From Marivirga sp. ANT-B6 (GTDB taxonomy: Bacteria; Bacteroidota; Bacteroidia; Cytophagales; Cyclobacteriaceae), in assembly GCA_001683905.1 (NCBI GenBank), contig LXQK01000027.1:1-54251 (forward strand): a stretch of 54,251 bases of DNA. The letters run 5' to 3'. Within the stretch, counting starts at the first letter, position 1; each line of letters begins with the position of its first letter. A program made the position numbers and the translations under genes. Shown here in pieces: positions 49,498 to 54,251 of the stretch. The notes below the pieces were generated by a model. That model was not told where the DNA came from. It did not search any database and saw only the letters and a list, made by a program, of their open reading frames with translations.

Positions 49498-50205
49498 ATG
49501 GGAAGAGCATTTGAATTCAGAAAAGGCAGGAAGATGAAAAGGTGGAGCCAAATGGCGAAAACTTTTACCAAATTCGGACGGGAAATAGCCATCGCTGTTA
49601 AAGAAGGTGGCCCACACCCTGAATCTAATTCACGGCTAAGGGTAATCATCCAGAATGCCAAAAGTGCTAATATGCCAAAAGATAATATCGAAAGAGCTAT
49701 AAAACGCGCTACTTCCAAAGACCAGGAGGACTATAAGGAGATGGTTTATGAAGGTTATGGCCCCTACGGCATCGCCATAGTGGTAGAGTGTGCCACTGAC
49801 AACATCAATAGAACAGTTGCCAATGTGCGAAGTTATTTCACCCGTGCCGGTGGAAACCTTGGCACTACGGGCTCTTTGGATTTCCTTTTCGACCGAAAAT
49901 GTGTATTTAAAATCGAAGCTGGGGACTGGAATGAGGACGAGCTCGAACTCGAACTGATTGATTCTGGCGCTGAAGAAGTTTTTAAGGAGGGCGATAATAT
50001 TATAATTTACGGTAACTATCCTGATTTTGGGGCTATACAAAAAGCCTTGGAAGACCGGAACTGTGAAATTGTAGAGTCCGGCTTCGAGAGACTTCCCCTA
50101 GACACGAAACCATTATCCAGCGATGCGGAAGAGGATATTGAAAAACTTCTGGAAAAATTTGAGGAGGATGATGATGTACAGCATGTATATCATAACATGG
50201 CATAA
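49498..50205 (+). CDS. yebC: YebC/PmpR family protein
   Basis: MGRAFEFRKGRKMKRWSQMAKTFTKFGREIAIAVKEGGPHPESNSRLRVIIQNAKSANMPKDNIERAIKRA. Confidence 0.96.
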   Translation: MGRAFEFRKGRKMKRWSQMAKTFTKFGREIAIAVKEGGPHPESNSRLRVIIQNAKSANMPKDNIERAIKRATSKDQEDYKEMVYEGYGPYGIAIVVECATDNINRTVANVRSYFTRAGGNLGTTGSLDFLFDRKCVFKIEAGDWNEDELELELIDSGAEEVFKEGDNIIIYGNYPDFGAIQKALEDRNCEIVESGFERLPLDTKPLSSDAEEDIEKLLEKFEEDDDVQHVYHNMA

Positions 50206-50327
50206 AAGCGCTAAAATCAGCTCAATAGGGATGATTATTTGTTTTTAGCATATACAATCTCTTAAACCGATGAGGCAGCAAAGCACTTTAGTAATAGGGA
50301 AGTAAAGTATCACAAGTATATTTATAC

Positions 50328-50335
50328 TATCTTTG
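50328..50335 (+). promoter_or_regulatory. Bacteroidota-type -7 promoter element (TAnnTTTG) upstream of ppa
   Basis: TATCTTTG 30 nt before ppa start; -33 element not convincing. Confidence 0.45.
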
Positions 50336-50364
50336 CGCTCGATTTTAAATTTTTTAATTTTGAT

Positions 50365-50880
50365 ATGAATGAAACCGAAGATTTCTCAATTGATGCCGTA
50401 GTCGAAATTCCCAAAGGAAGTCGTAATAAATATGAGTACGACTACGAAAAGAAGATGATCCGATACGATAGGATGATATTTTCTTCCATGCATTATCCCA
50501 GCGATTATGGATTTATTCCCGATTCTTTGGCTTTAGACGGTGATGCATTGGATGTATTAATCCTGGTATCCGAACCAACCTTTCCTGGCTGCTTAATAGA
50601 AGTCCGCCCTATAGGTTTGTTTAAAATGTTTGATGAAAAGGGTCCAGACGCGAAGATACTTTGCGTGCCGGTAAGTGATCCGATCTGGAACAAGATATTT
50701 ACATTAGAAGAAGTAAATCCTCACTTGATTAATGAAATCGAGCATTTTTTCCAGGTTTATAAGGATCTTGAAAAGAAAAAAGTAGGCATAGAAGGTTGGG
50801 AAAGTAAGGAAAAAGCTATTGAAGCTATCCATGATGCCAAGAAGCGTTATAAAGATAATTTAGAAACAGCCCAGAAATAA
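50365..50880 (+). CDS. ppa: Inorganic pyrophosphatase
   Basis: VVEIPKGSRNKYEYDYEKKMIRYDR...SSMHYPSDYGFIPDSLALDGDALDVLIL. Confidence 0.97.
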   Translation: MNETEDFSIDAVVEIPKGSRNKYEYDYEKKMIRYDRMIFSSMHYPSDYGFIPDSLALDGDALDVLILVSEPTFPGCLIEVRPIGLFKMFDEKGPDAKILCVPVSDPIWNKIFTLEEVNPHLINEIEHFFQVYKDLEKKKVGIEGWESKEKAIEAIHDAKKRYKDNLETAQK

Positions 50881-50885
50881 CCACA

Positions 50886-52106
50886 TTGGACATTGATTTA
50901 AAGGACTTTCACTATTCCCTTCCGGAATCTAATATTGCTGCATTTCCTCTGGATAAACGAGATCATTCGAAGCTATTGGTTTACAAAAACCGGCAGGTCT
51001 TGCATCATCGATTTACCGATATTTTAGATCATATTCCGGAAGAAAGTATCCTCTTTTTCAACGATACAAAGGTAATACCCGCTAGGCTGGTATTCCAAAA
51101 GACCTCGGGTGCGCTGATAGAAATCTTTATTTTGCAGCCCACCGCACCTACAGATAGAGTACACCTGGCCATGCAGGTAAAAAATAGGTGTGTTTGGCAA
51201 TGTATGGTGGGCAATCTGCGTAAATGGAAGGAGGAGGAAACGCTTAAAAAGAGTGTTGAGATCTCTGGAAATAATGTAGAAGTGAGTATTCGTTTGGTCG
51301 ACAGGGATCAGAAACTGGTTGCTTTTGAGTGGGAAGAAGCGGTGACTTTTGCAGAAATTGTCGAAGCAGGTGGCGCCACTCCGCTGCCACCGTATATCAA
51401 AAGGAAAGCTACAATGGCGGATAAATCACGGTATCAAACCCTTTATTCCAAAGCAGCAGGCGCTGTAGCAGCTCCAACAGCTGGGCTTCATTTTACAGAA
51501 GAAATCCTGCAAAATCTTGATCAGAAAGGCATTAGGAAAGACTTTCTAACCTTGCATGTGAGCGCCGGCACTTTTCAACCCATCAAAAAAGATGATGTCC
51601 GCCGCCACCAAATGCATGCCGAGCAAGTCATCATCACCGAGCAAACGGTTCGGAATCTTGATCAAACGAGCCGTCGCGTGATAGCTGTGGGTACCACGTC
51701 GGTACGGACCTTGGAAAGTCTTTACTGGTATGGCGTAAAACTGCTCCGAAATGAGTCCAGTTCATTTGAAATAGCAAAGCTATACCCTTATCAATTTCAG
51801 AAGGAGGCACTCCCGTCCCGCACAGAAGCCATGCAGGCTGTCCTGGAGCACATGCAACGAGAAAACATCGGGCACTTAATTGGTAAAACCGAGATATTCA
51901 TCATGCCTGGTTATGAGTTTAAAATGTGTGATGGCCTGATTACAAACTTCCATATGCCAGGTTCTACGCTTATTTTACTCGTTGCCGCATTCGTAGGTTC
52001 CGACTGGCGCAAGATATATCAAGAGGCTTTAAACAATCAATACAGGTTTCTCAGCTATGGAGACTCGTCTCTCCTACTTCCTGGTACAACAACGGAATGG
52101 TTCTAA
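50886..52106 (+). CDS. queA: S-adenosylmethionine:tRNA ribosyltransferase-isomerase (TTG start)
   Basis: FHYSLPESNIAAFPLDKRDHSKLLVY...FNDTKVIPARL...PLPPYIKRKA...AAPTAGLHFTEEIL...VGTTSVRTLES. Confidence 0.94.
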   Translation: MDIDLKDFHYSLPESNIAAFPLDKRDHSKLLVYKNRQVLHHRFTDILDHIPEESILFFNDTKVIPARLVFQKTSGALIEIFILQPTAPTDRVHLAMQVKNRCVWQCMVGNLRKWKEEETLKKSVEISGNNVEVSIRLVDRDQKLVAFEWEEAVTFAEIVEAGGATPLPPYIKRKATMADKSRYQTLYSKAAGAVAAPTAGLHFTEEILQNLDQKGIRKDFLTLHVSAGTFQPIKKDDVRRHQMHAEQVIITEQTVRNLDQTSRRVIAVGTTSVRTLESLYWYGVKLLRNESSSFEIAKLYPYQFQKEALPSRTEAMQAVLEHMQRENIGHLIGKTEIFIMPGYEFKMCDGLITNFHMPGSTLILLVAAFVGSDWRKIYQEALNNQYRFLSYGDSSLLLPGTTTEWF

Positions 52107-52203
52107 AATTACGAGCCATGACGGATTCAACAAACAATATAAAATGTAATTATTTCGCCATAATCTTTAAAAAGCTGCAAAAAGCATCTATATTTCGAGA
52201 GGT

Positions 52204-53115
52204 ATGAAAGACTTTTCCTTTAATAAAGAAAGCTGGCAGAATATTTTAGAGCAGATATCTGATATCTTCAATTATGCTATTTTTCATCTAGGGAAAACGG
52301 AAGTGACCCCGGCTTCCATCATCTACTTCTTATTTTTTGTTTTACTACTTGTATATCTCTCGGGCAAGATCAAATATTTGCTGGTCAACAGGATTCTTAC
52401 TAGGTATAAGCTTGACATAGGTGTACGCCAATCCATCGGTACCATTGTACGGTATATACTCTTGATCATCGGGTTCTTTATCATCATCCAAACTGCTGGT
52501 ATTGATTTGACATCCCTCGGGATCCTGGCTGGTGCATTGGGTGTTGGTATTGGGTTCGGCTTACAGAATATTACCAATAATTTTATTTCTGGCATTATCA
52601 TTCTTTTTGAAAGGCCTGTCAAAGTAGGAGACAGAATAGAGGTGGCCCAAACCCGTGGCGATGTCGTTAAAATTTCGGCTCGGGCCACCACGGTAGTTAC
52701 TAATGACAATATCTCCGTCATCGTTCCGAATTCGGAATTGATCAGTACCACGGTCATCAATTGGAGTCATAACGACCGACTGGTTCGATTTAATTTTCCT
52801 GTTTATGTTGCCTACAAAGAGAACCCCGAATATGTAAAGAAACTATTGATGGAGGTAGTTGCTGCCAATGAAGGTGTACTAAAAATTCCGGCACCTGATG
52901 TTCTTTTCGAGGACTATGGCGACAGCTCACTAACCCTTAATCTTCGGGTGTGGACATCTAAATTTACGGATCGTCCCAATGTCCTTAAAAGCCAACTGTA
53001 CTATGCAGTCTTTAAGAAATTTAGAGAAAATAACATAGAAATCCCTTTTCCTCAGCGCGATATTCACATCAAAAGCGGCTCAATTGGCTCGATAGACGCT
53101 GATAAAATTAAATAA
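52204..53115 (+). CDS. MscS family mechanosensitive channel
   Basis: GIDLTSLGILAGALGVGIGFGLQNITNNFISGIIILFERPVKVGDRIEV. Confidence 0.95.
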   Translation: MKDFSFNKESWQNILEQISDIFNYAIFHLGKTEVTPASIIYFLFFVLLLVYLSGKIKYLLVNRILTRYKLDIGVRQSIGTIVRYILLIIGFFIIIQTAGIDLTSLGILAGALGVGIGFGLQNITNNFISGIIILFERPVKVGDRIEVAQTRGDVVKISARATTVVTNDNISVIVPNSELISTTVINWSHNDRLVRFNFPVYVAYKENPEYVKKLLMEVVAANEGVLKIPAPDVLFEDYGDSSLTLNLRVWTSKFTDRPNVLKSQLYYAVFKKFRENNIEIPFPQRDIHIKSGSIGSIDADKIK

Positions 53116-53327
53116 TGTAAGATTTGCTGCCACTTTAGCGCTTACAACGAATTTATTTGCAGCTTATTCTCAGGCTCCGAGCTTTTAGAATTTTTTTTAA
53201 AATTTATAGGTCTGCCAGTGAAGCAGTTAGTCGTTTCTTAAAATTTCCCGTTGGTTATTATCCTAAGTTTTTATTAATTTTATAACACATGTAGTATTAT
53301 TGTAGTTTAAATCAAAAATACTTCGGT

Positions 53328-53942
53328 ATGAAAAACATCGCCATATCTTTCGTTCTATCTTGTCTCAGCTTTGTATGCTTCGCGCAGATCTCTACAAATA
53401 ACTTAGCGTTCAACAGTTCGAGGGATCCGATAAAGATCGTGGAGTCAGCACCAGCGACTGGGTCGGAATTTGAAAAAGGAGACTTTAAAGATGGCAGCAA
53501 GGTTGGTATCTGGGAATATTATGATATCAATCGCAAACTGATTCAGAAATTTGATCACTCATCTCATGTTTTGGTATATGACAGGTCACCGTCAAAACCA
53601 GTATCTTTTTCAATGCTGGGTGAGCGTGGATGGGTAAACGTAGTTTCCAGTACGCCTCCCATGTATGTTGGTGGAGCCGACCGCATGATCCGGCAGCTGT
53701 CTGAAAAGCTGCGTTTTCCAGACGAAGCGGCTCGAAAAGGATTTTCGGGCGTAGTAAAAGTGTCCTTTACTATCAATGAAAAAGGTAAAGTCGGCAATTA
53801 TGTAATTGAAGAAGCCGTTGGTGGCGGTTGTGAAGAAGAAGCAGTTCGCGCGTTGAGGTCGATACCGAATGAATGGATACCAGGACGAGTAAACGGTAAA
53901 GCTGTAACTTCTAAGTATATTATACCTATAAAGTTTAATTAA
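53328..53942 (+). CDS. TonB C-terminal domain protein with signal peptide
   Basis: Signal peptide MKNIAISFVLSCLSFVCFAQ; MORN-like KDGSKVGIWEYYD; YVGGADRMIRQLSEKLRFPDEAARKGFSGVVKVSFTINEKGKVGNYVI. Confidence 0.9.
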   Translation: MKNIAISFVLSCLSFVCFAQISTNNLAFNSSRDPIKIVESAPATGSEFEKGDFKDGSKVGIWEYYDINRKLIQKFDHSSHVLVYDRSPSKPVSFSMLGERGWVNVVSSTPPMYVGGADRMIRQLSEKLRFPDEAARKGFSGVVKVSFTINEKGKVGNYVIEEAVGGGCEEEAVRALRSIPNEWIPGRVNGKAVTSKYIIPIKFN

Positions 53943-53943
53943 C

Positions 53944-54138
53944 CTAGGCAGACCTCAGAAGCTTTATCCCAGAGCCCATGAAAATACCTCCTAGTATAAA
54001 AGGAACAAAAGCACCGATAACAGTCACTTCAGTCCCAAAAAGCATACCTCCCCCCTGCATAATCGTGTAACAAGCCAACAACATAATTGCAACACCAGCA
54101 ATAGTGAGAACTGCGCCAAATATTTTTGTAATATCCAT
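53944..54138 (-). CDS. Small two-TM hypothetical membrane protein
   Basis: MDITKIFGAVLTIAGVAIMLLACYTIMQGGGMLFGTEVTVIGAFVPFILGGIFMGSGIKLLRSA. Confidence 0.7.
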   Translation of the reverse strand: MDITKIFGAVLTIAGVAIMLLACYTIMQGGGMLFGTEVTVIGAFVPFILGGIFMGSGIKLLRSA

Positions 54139-54162
54139 AAAGCTATAAATTTATTGTAATTT

Positions 54163-54208
54163 TAAAATTAAATTATTTGTCAATTTAATACCAAATAATT
54201 TAATTTTA
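54163..54208. repeat. AT-rich inverted repeat with perfect 17-bp arms
   Basis: TAAAATTAAATTATTTG-TCAATTTAATAC-CAAATAATTTAATTTTA. Confidence 0.85.
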
Positions 54209-54251
54209 TTGTTTAAATATGATATATTGAAAATATAATGGATACTATAAT

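Noticed and set aside
50886-50888. queA starting with TTG as an anomaly
   Set aside because: Alternative starts are normal in bacteria and the N-terminus matches the family; ppa-queA spacing supports it
1-54251. CRISPR array, prophage, intact IS, tRNA or rRNA genes
   Set aside because: No spaced direct repeats, integrase/transposase, structural phage proteins, or cloverleaf/rRNA-like sequence was seen by inspection

Overview
The window is a gene-dense Bacteroidota-type chromosomal segment (probably Cytophagales-like, judged from gene content and TAnnTTTG-type promoter elements). Most of it is housekeeping: a 3' fragment of pckA, M23 peptidase, FHA protein, hisA, fahA, valS, ctlX, hisIE, hisF, NupC-type transporter, bifunctional nuclease, etfA/etfB, dnaB, a complete seven-gene Mrp (mnhA-G) Na+/H+ antiporter operon, mpl, SPFH protein, gltA, ACBP, DEAD-box helicase, rsmE, SpmA/B-like protein, tex, arginase family, SixA-like phosphatase, topA, a GAF/PAS sensor, cobB, SDR, menC-like, yebC, ppa, queA, mscS and a TonB C-terminal protein. 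I saw no rRNA, tRNA, CRISPR array, prophage or intact IS element. The strongest candidate for something under-described is the translationally coupled SatD-family / DUF3307 pair (18001-19424). It is preceded by an iteron-like array of six TATAAG/CTTATA half-sites spaced about 14-15 bp apart (19460-19538). By eye, SatD carries class III nucleotidyl-cyclase-like motifs fused to a C-terminal HTH, suggesting a self-regulated sensor/membrane-protein module. Other points of interest are DnaA-box-like sites beside dnaB, a perfect inverted repeat covering the cobB RBS/start, a 27-codon ORF coupled to mpl by ATGA, an orphan GAF-PAS-PAS receptor without an output domain, a pRiA4b-ORF3/SEC-C fusion protein, and a 17-bp-arm AT-rich inverted repeat at the right edge. 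All calls are by reading the sequence; no database search was run.
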